Shown: piece after piece, positions 1-8,845 of the stretch
Position numbering within the stretch: position 1 is the stretch's first letter
How the letters are laid out: each line of letters starts with the position of its first letter
Assembly (NCBI GenBank): GCA_016715825.1
Contig: JADJXO010000001.1
Coordinates: 1 to 64,000 of the forward strand
DNA length: 64,000 nt
From: Nitrospira sp.
GTDB taxonomy: Bacteria; Nitrospirota; Nitrospiria; Nitrospirales; Nitrospiraceae
Direction: 5' to 3'
Position numbers and translations under genes: made by a program
The notes under the pieces: model-generated
What the model was told of the DNA's origin: nothing
Seen by the model: only the letters and a program-made list of their open reading frames with translations
Database searches by the model: none

Positions 1-1
1 A

Positions 2-2701
2 ATCGGGACCGAAGAGGATTACCACGCGATGATCGACGAGTTGCATCAGCGTGGAATGGGACATCTGCTGGATGTCGTGCCGAATCATATGGGCATCGCT
101 CAGCAGATCAACGCCTGGTGGCAGGATGTGCTTGAGAACGGGCCGAGCTCACGGCATGCGTCGTTTTTCGATATTGATTGGGACCCGCTCAAGATCGAAT
201 TGCGGAACAAGGTCCTCCTGCCGATCCTCGGTAATCAATATGGGGTCGTCCTGGAAGACCAAGAGTTACAAATAGAATATCAGGACGGGCGATACATCAT
301 CCGCTATTACGAGCATCGACTCCCCGTGGCTCCCAAAGCGTCTGTGCGGATCCTGTCCCATCGCCTTACAGAGCTTGCCGACGCGGAGGGGCCCGAGAGC
401 CCCCATGTGATGGAACTGGAGAGCATCATCACGGCGCTGACGCGCCTACCGCCGCGAGACGCTCGTGACCCAGCGGCGGTCGTCGAGCGGTATCGAGAGA
501 AAGAAGTTGTTCGTCGCCGTCTCTCGGCGTTGCTGGAAAGCAATGCGACGATCCGGCGCTTTCTGGACGAAAACGTGCGACAGATCAACGGGACCAAAGG
601 CGATCCACACAGTTTCGACCTCCTCGATGATCTCTTGAACGATCAGGCGTACCGCCTGGCCGACTGGCGGGTGGCGGCCGAAGAGATCAACTATCGGAGG
701 TTTTTCGATATCAACGAGCTCGCCGCGTTGAGAATGGAAAACCCCGAAGTCTTCGAAGCCACGCATCAGTTGGTCTTTCGATTACTCAAAGAGGGGGCGG
801 TGACCGGGCTTCGGATCGACCATGTCGATGGTCTCTACGACCCGGCCGACTATCTCCAGAAGCTTCAGGAGTGGGTGCGACGCGAATGGCCGGAGGTCGG
901 TGAATCCGAACGCCGTCCGCTGTATCTACTGGTCGAAAAGATCCTTGGTGCCAATGAACGGATTCCCGAGACCTGGGCGGTTCATGGCACCACCGGCTAC
1001 GAATTTTTGGCCCTCGTGAACGGGCTCTTTGTGAATCGTGCCAATGAACGCGCTGTCGATGCGGCCTATACGCGTTTCGTCGACAATGAGCAACCGTTCG
1101 ACGAACTGGCCTACCGGTGTAAGCAATTGATCATGAATGTCGCGATGGCGAGCGAGTTGAACGTCTTGGGCCATCAATTGAATCGGTTATCGGAACGGGA
1201 TCGACGGTCGCAGGACTATACCCTGAATAGCCTCACGCATGCGATCCGGGAGATCATCGCCTGTTTCCCGGTCTACCGGACGTATATTACCGGGGCGCCG
1301 GAGGGGATCCTGGATCGAGACCGGGCGTTTATTTGGCAGGCTGTGACGAGGGCCAAACGGCGCAATCCGGCGCTGAGCGGGTCGGTATTCGACTTTGTCC
1401 GTGATCTACTCTTGCAACCGGCCGATGTGCACAAGGCCCATGATGAAGAGCGGCTTCGCTTCGTCATGAAGTTTCAACAGACGACGAGTCCGGTCACGGC
1501 GAAAGGGATCGAAGATACGGCCTTCTATCGGTACCACCGACTGGTCTCATTGAACGAAGTCGGGGCCGATCCTCAGCACTTTGGCATCACGCCGACGACG
1601 GCCCATCAACAGTTGAAGGAACGGCAGGGCCGATGGCCGGCCACCCTGTCAACCACTGCGACGCATGACACCAAGCGAGGCGAGGACGTTCGTATGCGAA
1701 TCGCGGTGTTGTCCGAGATGCCGAAGCTCTGGAGCCAACGGGTCATGTTGTGGGGCAAGCTTAATCGCAAGTGGAAAGTCTCTGCGGAGCAGGGGCCGGT
1801 GCCGAGTGCGGATGATGAATATCTCCTATACCAAACTTTGATCGGGGCCTGGCCGCTGACTCCGCTCGATGAGGAAAGGCATGAAGAGTTTCGCACGAGA
1901 ATGCAACAGTACATGAACAAGGCGATCAGAGAAGCTAAGGTTCACACGAGTTGGGTCAACCCTGATCCTGAGTACGAAGAGGCCATGGGCCGCTTTGTGG
2001 CGAGGATTCTCGATCGATCCGAATCGAAAGACTTCCTCGATGATTTCCTCCCGTTCCAGCGAAGGATCGCGCAGTACGGCATCTACAACTCACTGGCGCA
2101 GCTGCTGATCAAGATTACGGCACCAGGCGTCCCGGATTTCTATCAAGGCACGGAGTTCTGGGATCTCAATTTGGTCGATCCGGACAATCGCCGCCCCGTG
2201 GACTATGAGTTGAGGCAGACTGTCTTAGCCTCGTTGCGGTCAGCCGGAGACTCGGTGCAAGCCCGGCAGGCCCTCTTGCACGATCTCCTGACGCATCGGG
2301 TCGATGGGCGGATCAAGCTGTGGCTCACCACTGAAGGGTTGCGTTACCGCAGAGTGCATGCCGACTTGTTCCAGCAGGGAGAGTACGTGCCGCTCCAGGT
2401 CACCGGTGCGAAACGTGAACTCCTCTTTGCGTTCGCTCGCCTTCATGGAGACCAGGCCGTGGTCGTCGTCGTGCCGCGTCTCTTGACGGGAGTGATCGAG
2501 GATCCAACGGTGCTTCCGGTCGGTGAACGCGTATGGGGTGATACCAGGGTGATGATGCCGTCGTGGAAAGAAGGATCTCCCTTCCGGAATGTTCTGACGG
2601 GGAGTCAATTGGTGACGGTGTCGGACGAGGGGCGACAAAGTATCACCGCTGCAGAGATCCTGAAAGATTGTCCGGTTGCTGTAGTGGAACGCATGGTCTG
2701 A
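2..2701 (+). CDS. treY: Malto-oligosyltrehalose synthase, 5'-truncated by the window edge
   Basis: Intramolecular transglycosylase of the GH13 family that turns the reducing-end maltose of a malto-oligosaccharide into a trehalosyl unit. TreZ, its usual partner, would then release trehalose. The frame is open from the first bases, so the start lies upstream and the first in-frame ATG at 29 is internal. Seen: DVVPNHMG (GH13 region I) near the start, GLRIDHVDGL (region II, nucleophile Asp), LVEKIL (acid/base Glu) and TATHDTKRGED (region IV). The long insertions between regions are typical of TreY. It is followed 26 bases later by glgE, which has a good ribosome site. treZ was probably immediately upstream; that is inference. 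Confidence 0.95.
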   Translation: MGTEEDYHAMIDELHQRGMGHLLDVVPNHMGIAQQINAWWQDVLENGPSSRHASFFDIDWDPLKIELRNKVLLPILGNQYGVVLEDQELQIEYQDGRYIIRYYEHRLPVAPKASVRILSHRLTELADAEGPESPHVMELESIITALTRLPPRDARDPAAVVERYREKEVVRRRLSALLESNATIRRFLDENVRQINGTKGDPHSFDLLDDLLNDQAYRLADWRVAAEEINYRRFFDINELAALRMENPEVFEATHQLVFRLLKEGAVTGLRIDHVDGLYDPADYLQKLQEWVRREWPEVGESERRPLYLLVEKILGANERIPETWAVHGTTGYEFLALVNGLFVNRANERAVDAAYTRFVDNEQPFDELAYRCKQLIMNVAMASELNVLGHQLNRLSERDRRSQDYTLNSLTHAIREIIACFPVYRTYITGAPEGILDRDRAFIWQAVTRAKRRNPALSGSVFDFVRDLLLQPADVHKAHDEERLRFVMKFQQTTSPVTAKGIEDTAFYRYHRLVSLNEVGADPQHFGITPTTAHQQLKERQGRWPATLSTTATHDTKRGEDVRMRIAVLSEMPKLWSQRVMLWGKLNRKWKVSAEQGPVPSADDEYLLYQTLIGAWPLTPLDEERHEEFRTRMQQYMNKAIREAKVHTSWVNPDPEYEEAMGRFVARILDRSESKDFLDDFLPFQRRIAQYGIYNSLAQLLIKITAPGVPDFYQGTEFWDLNLVDPDNRRPVDYELRQTVLASLRSAGDSVQARQALLHDLLTHRVDGRIKLWLTTEGLRYRRVHADLFQQGEYVPLQVTGAKRELLFAFARLHGDQAVVVVVPRLLTGVIEDPTVLPVGERVWGDTRVMMPSWKEGSPFRNVLTGSQLVTVSDEGRQSITAAEILKDCPVAVVERMV

Positions 2702-2727
2702 TTGCTTTGCCGAAGGAGGTCGTCTAC

Positions 2728-4728
2728 GTGGGGGCCAAGACAAAATCGAAACCTGAAACGTGGTCGCCGATCATCATCGAATCGGTGCACCCCGAGGTTG
2801 ATGGTGGGCGGTATCCGATCAAGCGCGAGGTTGGAGATCGTCTTGAGGTATCCGCAGACATTTTTAAGGAGGGCCACGACGTACTGACCGCCGTGCTCCG
2901 ATATCGGACGATCAACGAAACAACCTGGCACGAGGCGGTGATGTCGCACGTCGATAATGATCGATGGTCCGGCCATTTCGACCTTCAGGAGAACACGCGC
3001 TATCTCTATACCATTGGGGCCTTCACCAACACATTTGAATCATGGCGGCAGGAGGCAATCAAGAAATCGCAGGCGGGGGAGCGCATTGAAAGCGAGCTGC
3101 TGGAAGGACGGGCGTTGGTCGAAGGGGCCACGAAACGGGCGACAGGACCGGATAAAGCCAGACTTAGTGAATTGCTGAAGCAATGGCGGTCGTCGGATAC
3201 ACAGGAGGCCCAACTGGCTGTGGCTCTCAGCGAAGAACTCTCATACCTTGTCGAGTGCCATCAGGAACGCACGGCTTGGACCTTGTATGATCGGGAGCTG
3301 AAGGTGGTGGTCGATCGTGTCCGTGCGCGCTACGGAGCCTGGTATGAAATCTTCCCCCGTTCACAGGGAACGATCCCGGGCAAAGGTTCGACGTTCAAGG
3401 AGTGTGAACAGCGATTGCCGGCGATCAAGGCCATGGGATTCGACGTGCTGTATCTCACGCCGATCCACCCCATCGGCCGCACGAACCGCAAAGGAAAAAA
3501 CAATTCCCTCACCCCGACTCCGACCGATCCCGGTAGTCCCTATGCGATCGGAAACGAACGGGGCGGCCATGATGCGGTGGAGCCGAGCCTCGGCACGATC
3601 GAAGAGTTCGATCGATTCGAGAAAGCTGTCCGCGCGCAGGGAATGGAACTGGCCATGGATTTTGCCATCAATTGCTCGCCGGACCATCCTTACGTCAAAG
3701 ACCATCCGGAGTGGTTCGCCCATCGGCCGGACGGGACGATCAAGTATGCGGAAAATCCACCCAAGAAGTACCAGGATATCTACAACGTCGACTTTTACTG
3801 CAAAGACTGGCTCGGGCTCTGGAACGAGATGAAACGCGTGGTTCTGTTCTGGGCTGATCACGGGGTGAAGATCTTTCGCGTCGACAATCCACATACGAAG
3901 CCGGTGGCCTTTTGGGAATGGCTGATCCGTGAAGTGCAAGATCGTCACCCAGACGCCATCTTCTTGTCCGAAGCCTTCACTAGACCCAAAATGATGAAGG
4001 TGCTGGCGAAAGCAGGCTTTACTCAATCCTACACCTATTTTACGTGGCGCAATTTCAAGCAGGAACTCACGGACTATCTGATCGAATTGTCGCGCAGTGA
4101 GATGAAGGAATATTTCCGGCCGAACTTTTTCACGAATACGCCGGACATTCTGCCGGAGATTCTTCAGCAAGGCGGCCGACCTGCTTTCAAGTTTCGGTTG
4201 GTCCTGGCCGCGACGTTATCGCCTTCGTATGGCATCTACAGTGGGTACGAGCTGTGCGAAAACCGAGCGTTGCCGGGGAAAGAGGAATATGTGGATTCAG
4301 AGAAATATGAGATTGCAGTATGGGACTGGGATCGCCCCGGCCATATCGTCGACTACGTGACGTTGCTCAATCGAATCAGGCGGGACAATCCTGCGCTGCA
4401 TGAGCTGGAAAATCTGGAATTCTATGAGTCGAGTAACGATCAGGTTCTGTTCTATGGAAAAAGTACGGTCGATAAGAAGAACGCGGTGCTGGTGGCGGTC
4501 AGCCTCAGCCCGTTCCAGTCTCACGAAGCCCATCTCCGGATTCCAATCGCGGCACTCGGCATCAAAGCGGACGAAACGTATCAATTGCACAATGTGATCA
4601 CTGATCAGCGCGATCTCATGACGGGCGAGAGTTACATGCTACGATTGGATCCTCAGGTCGAACCGGCTGCGATTTTCGTGGTGCGGCGATGGACTCATCG
4701 AGAGCAGGAGTTCGATTACTTCTTCTAA
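2728..4728 (+). CDS. glgE: Alpha-1,4-glucan:maltose-1-phosphate maltosyltransferase (GlgE)
   Basis: Transfers maltosyl units from alpha-maltose-1-phosphate to the non-reducing ends of alpha-glucan. Seen: an N-terminal beta-rich domain, the family-typical stretch YGAWYEIFPRS (about residue 205), DVLYLTPIHPIG, FRVDNPHTKP carrying the nucleophile Asp, and FLSEAFTRPKMM carrying the acid/base Glu. GTG 2728 is chosen because AAGGAGG at 2713-2719 sits 8 bases upstream. The frame is open further 5' into treY, but that part resembles no GlgE sequence. The product is 666 residues, normal for the family. The maltokinase that makes its substrate is the next gene. Confidence 0.95.
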   Translation: MGAKTKSKPETWSPIIIESVHPEVDGGRYPIKREVGDRLEVSADIFKEGHDVLTAVLRYRTINETTWHEAVMSHVDNDRWSGHFDLQENTRYLYTIGAFTNTFESWRQEAIKKSQAGERIESELLEGRALVEGATKRATGPDKARLSELLKQWRSSDTQEAQLAVALSEELSYLVECHQERTAWTLYDRELKVVVDRVRARYGAWYEIFPRSQGTIPGKGSTFKECEQRLPAIKAMGFDVLYLTPIHPIGRTNRKGKNNSLTPTPTDPGSPYAIGNERGGHDAVEPSLGTIEEFDRFEKAVRAQGMELAMDFAINCSPDHPYVKDHPEWFAHRPDGTIKYAENPPKKYQDIYNVDFYCKDWLGLWNEMKRVVLFWADHGVKIFRVDNPHTKPVAFWEWLIREVQDRHPDAIFLSEAFTRPKMMKVLAKAGFTQSYTYFTWRNFKQELTDYLIELSRSEMKEYFRPNFFTNTPDILPEILQQGGRPAFKFRLVLAATLSPSYGIYSGYELCENRALPGKEEYVDSEKYEIAVWDWDRPGHIVDYVTLLNRIRRDNPALHELENLEFYESSNDQVLFYGKSTVDKKNAVLVAVSLSPFQSHEAHLRIPIAALGIKADETYQLHNVITDQRDLMTGESYMLRLDPQVEPAAIFVVRRWTHREQEFDYFF

Positions 4729-4738
4729 GAGGCGACAC

Positions 4739-6280
4739 ATGTCACTGGCGGGACAATCTCCGTGGACTGATCAAGTCCGTTCCGCACTCGAAGCGCAGGG
4801 GCGGGGACCAATCATCGAGTATCTTCAGCGGCAGCGATGGTTTCGCGGTAAAGGTAGGTCGGTGGCGGACGCGCGATTCCTCGATGGATTCGAGTTGTCA
4901 TCCGGAACCGTCCCCCATGTGCTGGCGGTCCTGCTGGTGGAATATCGAGGAGGGGGGCAAGAACGCTATGCCGCCCCGCTCTCGGTCAGACCCAGAGCGG
5001 AGGGAGACGATGCCGTGGCTATTGCTGCACTCAGCGACTCCACTCCTCAGCTCTGGGTCTGTGATGCCACCCGGGACGATGAGGTCTGGCGTGCCTTATA
5101 CGCCGCAGTCGGAGGAGAAAAGGAGATCGTCGGGCATGTGGATTGTCTTGCAGGAAAGGTCATACCTGGGCAGCAGGAGGAATTGACTGCACCAGCTGAT
5201 TGCGTGAAAGTTCTTTCGGCGGAACAGAGCAACACCTCAGTTGTGCTCGACCGGCGGGTGATCATGAAATTGATCCGAAAGCTGGATCTGGGCATCAATC
5301 CGGACGGCGAGGTCCTAGAGTTTCTCGCGACGCAGACCTCCTGCCGCGACATCCCGCCGTTGCTCGGCCTCATGAAGTATCACGACTGCCGAACCGAGGA
5401 GACGGCTGTTGAGGGAACCATCCTCGTGGTCCAAGGGTTTGTTCAGAACAAGGGGGATGGGTGGACCCACACGCTCATGCGGTTGGAAGAACTGCTGAAC
5501 ACATCACAATCGCGGCGTGAAATGTCCGACACCTTCCTGGGCGAGATCCGTCACCTAGGACGAGTCACCGGCAGGCTCCACCTCGCGTTGGCATCGAATG
5601 CGGAGCTGGAGGCCTTTCGCCCCGAGCCGACCACGGACCAGGATGTCGAAGGGTGGCAGGGGAAGATGACGCAGTTTCTTGCCGATGTCTGTCGCGATCT
5701 GCGGGGGATGCCGGTCGAGCAACAGGCGCTGGTCGGACTCTCCCTCGACGAACCGGACCGTCTAGAGAAAGTCTGCCGGACTCGATTTGAGAACCTCCGC
5801 CTATTAGCGGAGGGGCGAGCAGCGAAGGTTCGTTGCCATGGTGACTATCATCTTGGCCAGGTTCTCAAAACGGACGACGGATTCGTGGTGATTGATTTCG
5901 AGGGGGAACCGACACGGCCGCTCGAAGAGCGACGAGCGAAGTACTGTCCTCTCAAGGATGTTGCGGGCATGTTGCGGTCGTTCAACTACGCAGCACATGC
6001 TGTGCTGAAACGGGGTCGGCCGATGTCTGCCACTGATCGTGACGTCATCATGGAATGGGAGCGTGCCGCGCGTGCAGTGTTTCTCGAGGGGTATCGCTCG
6101 GTCGCCAAACCCGATGAGGCGGAATTCCTGCCAGACACGTGGGAAGACGTGGTGCGGGTGCTGCAGGTCTATGAACTCGACAAAGCGCTGTATGAATTAC
6201 AGTACGAGTTGCACAATAGGCCGGATTGGCTATCGATTCCGCTGCAAGGCATTCGAAGCCTTACGCTGGAGGAGGTGTAA
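4739..6280 (+). CDS. Maltokinase (Pep2/Mak1-like), stand-alone
   Basis: ATP-dependent kinase that makes maltose-1-phosphate, the GlgE substrate. Seen: an N-terminal cap region with QRWFRGKGR (residues about 30-40), then an aminoglycoside-phosphotransferase-type kinase fold with the catalytic loop CHGDYHLGQVL and the metal-binding VIDFEGEP. In many bacteria this kinase is fused to the C-terminus of TreS; here it is a separate 513-residue protein. The ATG lies 10 bases after the glgE stop with GAGGCG before it, so the two are probably translated from one message. Together with TreS and GlgE it completes the trehalose-to-glucan route. Confidence 0.9.
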   Translation: MSLAGQSPWTDQVRSALEAQGRGPIIEYLQRQRWFRGKGRSVADARFLDGFELSSGTVPHVLAVLLVEYRGGGQERYAAPLSVRPRAEGDDAVAIAALSDSTPQLWVCDATRDDEVWRALYAAVGGEKEIVGHVDCLAGKVIPGQQEELTAPADCVKVLSAEQSNTSVVLDRRVIMKLIRKLDLGINPDGEVLEFLATQTSCRDIPPLLGLMKYHDCRTEETAVEGTILVVQGFVQNKGDGWTHTLMRLEELLNTSQSRREMSDTFLGEIRHLGRVTGRLHLALASNAELEAFRPEPTTDQDVEGWQGKMTQFLADVCRDLRGMPVEQQALVGLSLDEPDRLEKVCRTRFENLRLLAEGRAAKVRCHGDYHLGQVLKTDDGFVVIDFEGEPTRPLEERRAKYCPLKDVAGMLRSFNYAAHAVLKRGRPMSATDRDVIMEWERAARAVFLEGYRSVAKPDEAEFLPDTWEDVVRVLQVYELDKALYELQYELHNRPDWLSIPLQGIRSLTLEEV

Positions 6281-6297
6281 GGTGAGAGGGGAATCCG

Positions 6298-8121
6298 ATG
6301 GGGTATAAACCGATCGGAGATTACGGAGTCATCGGAGACCTCCATACCGTGGCCTTGGTGGGGAAGGATGGGTCTATCGATTGGTGTTGCTTCCCGCACT
6401 TTGATTCACCCAGCTTGTTCGGCGCGTTGCTGGATGACCGGCGAGGTGGGCGGTTCCGCATTGCTCCACCCGACGATGGAAAACGACAACAACTCTACTT
6501 GCCGGAAACCAACGTGCTCTTGACCCGCTTTCTGCACCATGACGGCGTCGGCGAGGTGACGGATTTCATGCCGATCGAAGGCGATGAGCCGGGAGTGCAT
6601 GCGACGCGACATCAGATTATTCGTATGGTCAAGGTGGTCAGAGGCAAAATTCGGTTTCGGTTGGAGTGTCATCCCGCGTTCAACTTCGGTCGGGATGATC
6701 ATCGTGTCACGACGCTCCAGGCCGGAGCGATCTTTCGATCGGCTTCGTTGACGATCGGATTGGTGAGTTCCGTACCGCTGACGACGAGTCAGGGGGGCGT
6801 GGAGGCGGAGTTTGTCTTGGAAGAAGGGCAGCAGATCACCTTCGTTCTCGTGCAACTGGAGTCAGAAACGAGCGAGAGCGTCCTTGATGTACCTCAAACG
6901 GCCGACACTGCGTTGCGCGAGACCGTGGCCTATTGGCGGAAGTGGTTGAGTCAATGCCGCTACACGGGGAGATGGCGTGAAATGGTTCAACGTTCGGCGT
7001 TGACGTTGAAGCTCCTGACTTATGCACCGACCGGTGCGATCGTGGCCGCGCCGACCACCAGTCTGCCCGAATCGTTGGGCGGTGAGAGGAATTGGGACTA
7101 CCGCTACACCTGGATTCGAGATGCGGCCTTCACCCTGTATGCGCTGTTGCGGCTTGGTTTTTCGAAAGAGGCGGGTCGGTTCATGCAGTGGCTCGAAGCC
7201 CGCTGTCACGATCTCAACCAAGACTGCTCGCTACAAGTCCTCTACGGTATCGATGGACGTCGGATTACACAGGAGGACATCCTGTCCCATTGGGAAGGAT
7301 ATCAACGTTCGTCGCCGGTCCGTGTGGGCAATGGCGCGGCTTCACAACGCCAATTGGATATGTACGGCGCGTTGATGGATGCGGCCTATCTCTACAATAA
7401 GCATGGATCACCTATCAGCTATGACAGTTGGATGGGTTTGACTCGTCTCCTGGACTACGTCTGTGCCAATTGGGATCAGCCTGACGAAGGAATTTGGGAG
7501 GTGCGCGGCGGGCAGCGGCAGTTTGTGTATTCAAAAGTCATGTGTTGGGTTGCGCTCGACCGAGGAATCCGCCTCGCAGACAAGAGAGGATTTCCTGCAG
7601 ATCGTGCTAAGTGGATGGATGCGAGGGACCGGATCTATCGTGATGTCATGCACTATGGTTGGGATCATGAACGCCGCTCGTTTGTGCAGGAATATCACGG
7701 TCACGCACTGGACGCCAGCGCCTTGATCCTGCCGCTTGTCTTTTTCCTTTCACCGACCGATCCACGTATGCAATCCACCATCGAGCAGATCACATCCAGT
7801 CTGGTATCCGATGCACTGGTCTTTCGCTACCTCCCAGAGGAGGCTGCGCCCGACGGCTTATCCGGCCAAGAAGGAACCTTTACGCTCTGTTCATTCTGGC
7901 TGGTCGAGGCGTTGACCAGAGCCGGTCGTTTGGAAGAAGCTCGGTTGACGTTTGAGAAGATCTTGAGCTATGCGAATCACTTGGGCCTCTATGCGGAAGA
8001 GTTGTCTCTGACAGGAGAACAGTTGGGCAATTTCCCTCAGGCGTTCGCCCACATCGGCCTGATCAGCGCTGCCTATAACCTTGACCGAGCTCTTGGTTCA
8101 CAGCGGATTCCGGCTGCGTGA
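6298..8121 (+). CDS. Glycoside hydrolase family 15 protein (glucoamylase- or trehalase-type)
   Basis: Predicted inverting alpha-glucosidase of 607 residues. Seen: the start PIGDYGVIGDLHTVALV and GSIDWCCFPHFDSPSLFGALLD, the N-terminal beta-sandwich signature of bacterial GH15 proteins. The (alpha/alpha)6 domain follows, with RNWDYRYTWIRDAAFTLYAL in the middle and LYAEELSLTGEQLGNFPQAF near the end. Some members are trehalases (as in mycobacteria) and others glucoamylases, and sequence alone does not decide. Its place between maltokinase and TreS allows either trehalose breakdown or glucan trimming. GAGAGGGGAA lies before the ATG. No signal peptide is seen, so it is probably cytoplasmic. Confidence 0.88.
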   Translation: MGYKPIGDYGVIGDLHTVALVGKDGSIDWCCFPHFDSPSLFGALLDDRRGGRFRIAPPDDGKRQQLYLPETNVLLTRFLHHDGVGEVTDFMPIEGDEPGVHATRHQIIRMVKVVRGKIRFRLECHPAFNFGRDDHRVTTLQAGAIFRSASLTIGLVSSVPLTTSQGGVEAEFVLEEGQQITFVLVQLESETSESVLDVPQTADTALRETVAYWRKWLSQCRYTGRWREMVQRSALTLKLLTYAPTGAIVAAPTTSLPESLGGERNWDYRYTWIRDAAFTLYALLRLGFSKEAGRFMQWLEARCHDLNQDCSLQVLYGIDGRRITQEDILSHWEGYQRSSPVRVGNGAASQRQLDMYGALMDAAYLYNKHGSPISYDSWMGLTRLLDYVCANWDQPDEGIWEVRGGQRQFVYSKVMCWVALDRGIRLADKRGFPADRAKWMDARDRIYRDVMHYGWDHERRSFVQEYHGHALDASALILPLVFFLSPTDPRMQSTIEQITSSLVSDALVFRYLPEEAAPDGLSGQEGTFTLCSFWLVEALTRAGRLEEARLTFEKILSYANHLGLYAEELSLTGEQLGNFPQAFAHIGLISAAYNLDRALGSQRIPAA

Positions 8122-8828
8122 CGGTACATCAAGAGGAAGGGCCATCGTCCATCATGACACCAACGAGCAGTGACGGCGCATTTCAGTTCCTCGGGTGCAG
8201 CGAGATCCAGGAAATTCTGGGCAAGCTGGCGGAAGACGAGCGCACTCTGGCCGAATTGTTGGAAGAGGTGCCGCTCGATTCCATCTACTTCCATACCCAT
8301 AGTTTCTTCTTGCGCCATCGGTTCATTGAACGGACCTATCCCAACGATTTTGCAGAATGGGTGGGCGAGCAGGTGCGCGATCACGTGCTTGCGGAACGGC
8401 TTTCGGTCGTGGATCCGTTCGAATATCCGAGCTTGGAGGCCTTGCGGGAAGAACTGATCTCCCTGATCGACGACCACCTCTCCGGCCTCGCGACGGTGCC
8501 TCGTGCAGGGTTCGGTGCCCCGTTCTACTTCAGCCGGTCACGTATCCTGGAGGTCCCGACGGGTTTGGAAGCGCGGACGCTGCGGGAATTTCGTGCAGCA
8601 ATTTCAGAAGTGGATGTCAGCGTGATCTACTTCCATGTGTTCGAATCGCATCTGCGCCTGCAACGGGAGGAGAATGATTTTTCGGCTTGGATTCGACATG
8701 GCTTGAAGTTGACCGAATTAGCCGACCGCATGAAGGCGCTGAATCCCTACTTAGGGAGCCTCGAACGGCTGCGATCCAACCTGTTGAACATGTGCGACGA
8801 TCAATTGGCGAAGGGTGGGTCAGGATAG
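8118..8828 (+). CDS. DUF5752-like protein with an internal duplication
   Basis: A 236-residue soluble protein of unknown function, recognised as the DUF5752 type often found inside trehalose/glycogen clusters. It is made of two related halves. Residues about 38-118 hold SIYFHTHSFFLR, NDFAEWV, DPFEYPSLEALREEL and DDHL. Residues about 150-232 hold VIYFHVFESHLR, NDFSAWI, NPYLGSLERLRSNL and DDQL. Conserved His residues follow YFH in both halves. The GTG start overlaps the GH15 stop (GTGA), suggesting coupled translation. An alternative ATG at 8154 has a purine-rich site 13 bases upstream. A carbohydrate-sensing or assembly role would be guesswork. Confidence 0.75.
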   Translation: MTVHQEEGPSSIMTPTSSDGAFQFLGCSEIQEILGKLAEDERTLAELLEEVPLDSIYFHTHSFFLRHRFIERTYPNDFAEWVGEQVRDHVLAERLSVVDPFEYPSLEALREELISLIDDHLSGLATVPRAGFGAPFYFSRSRILEVPTGLEARTLREFRAAISEVDVSVIYFHVFESHLRLQREENDFSAWIRHGLKLTELADRMKALNPYLGSLERLRSNLLNMCDDQLAKGGSG

Positions 8829-8845
8829 GAGATGGACAGGACACG

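Noticed and set aside
2563..2727. N-terminal extension of glgE into treY
   Set aside because: The extra 55 residues match no GlgE sequence, and a strong ribosome site with GTG lies at 2713-2730.
3361..4170. 269-codon minus-strand frame
   Set aside because: Antisense to the catalytic domain of glgE.
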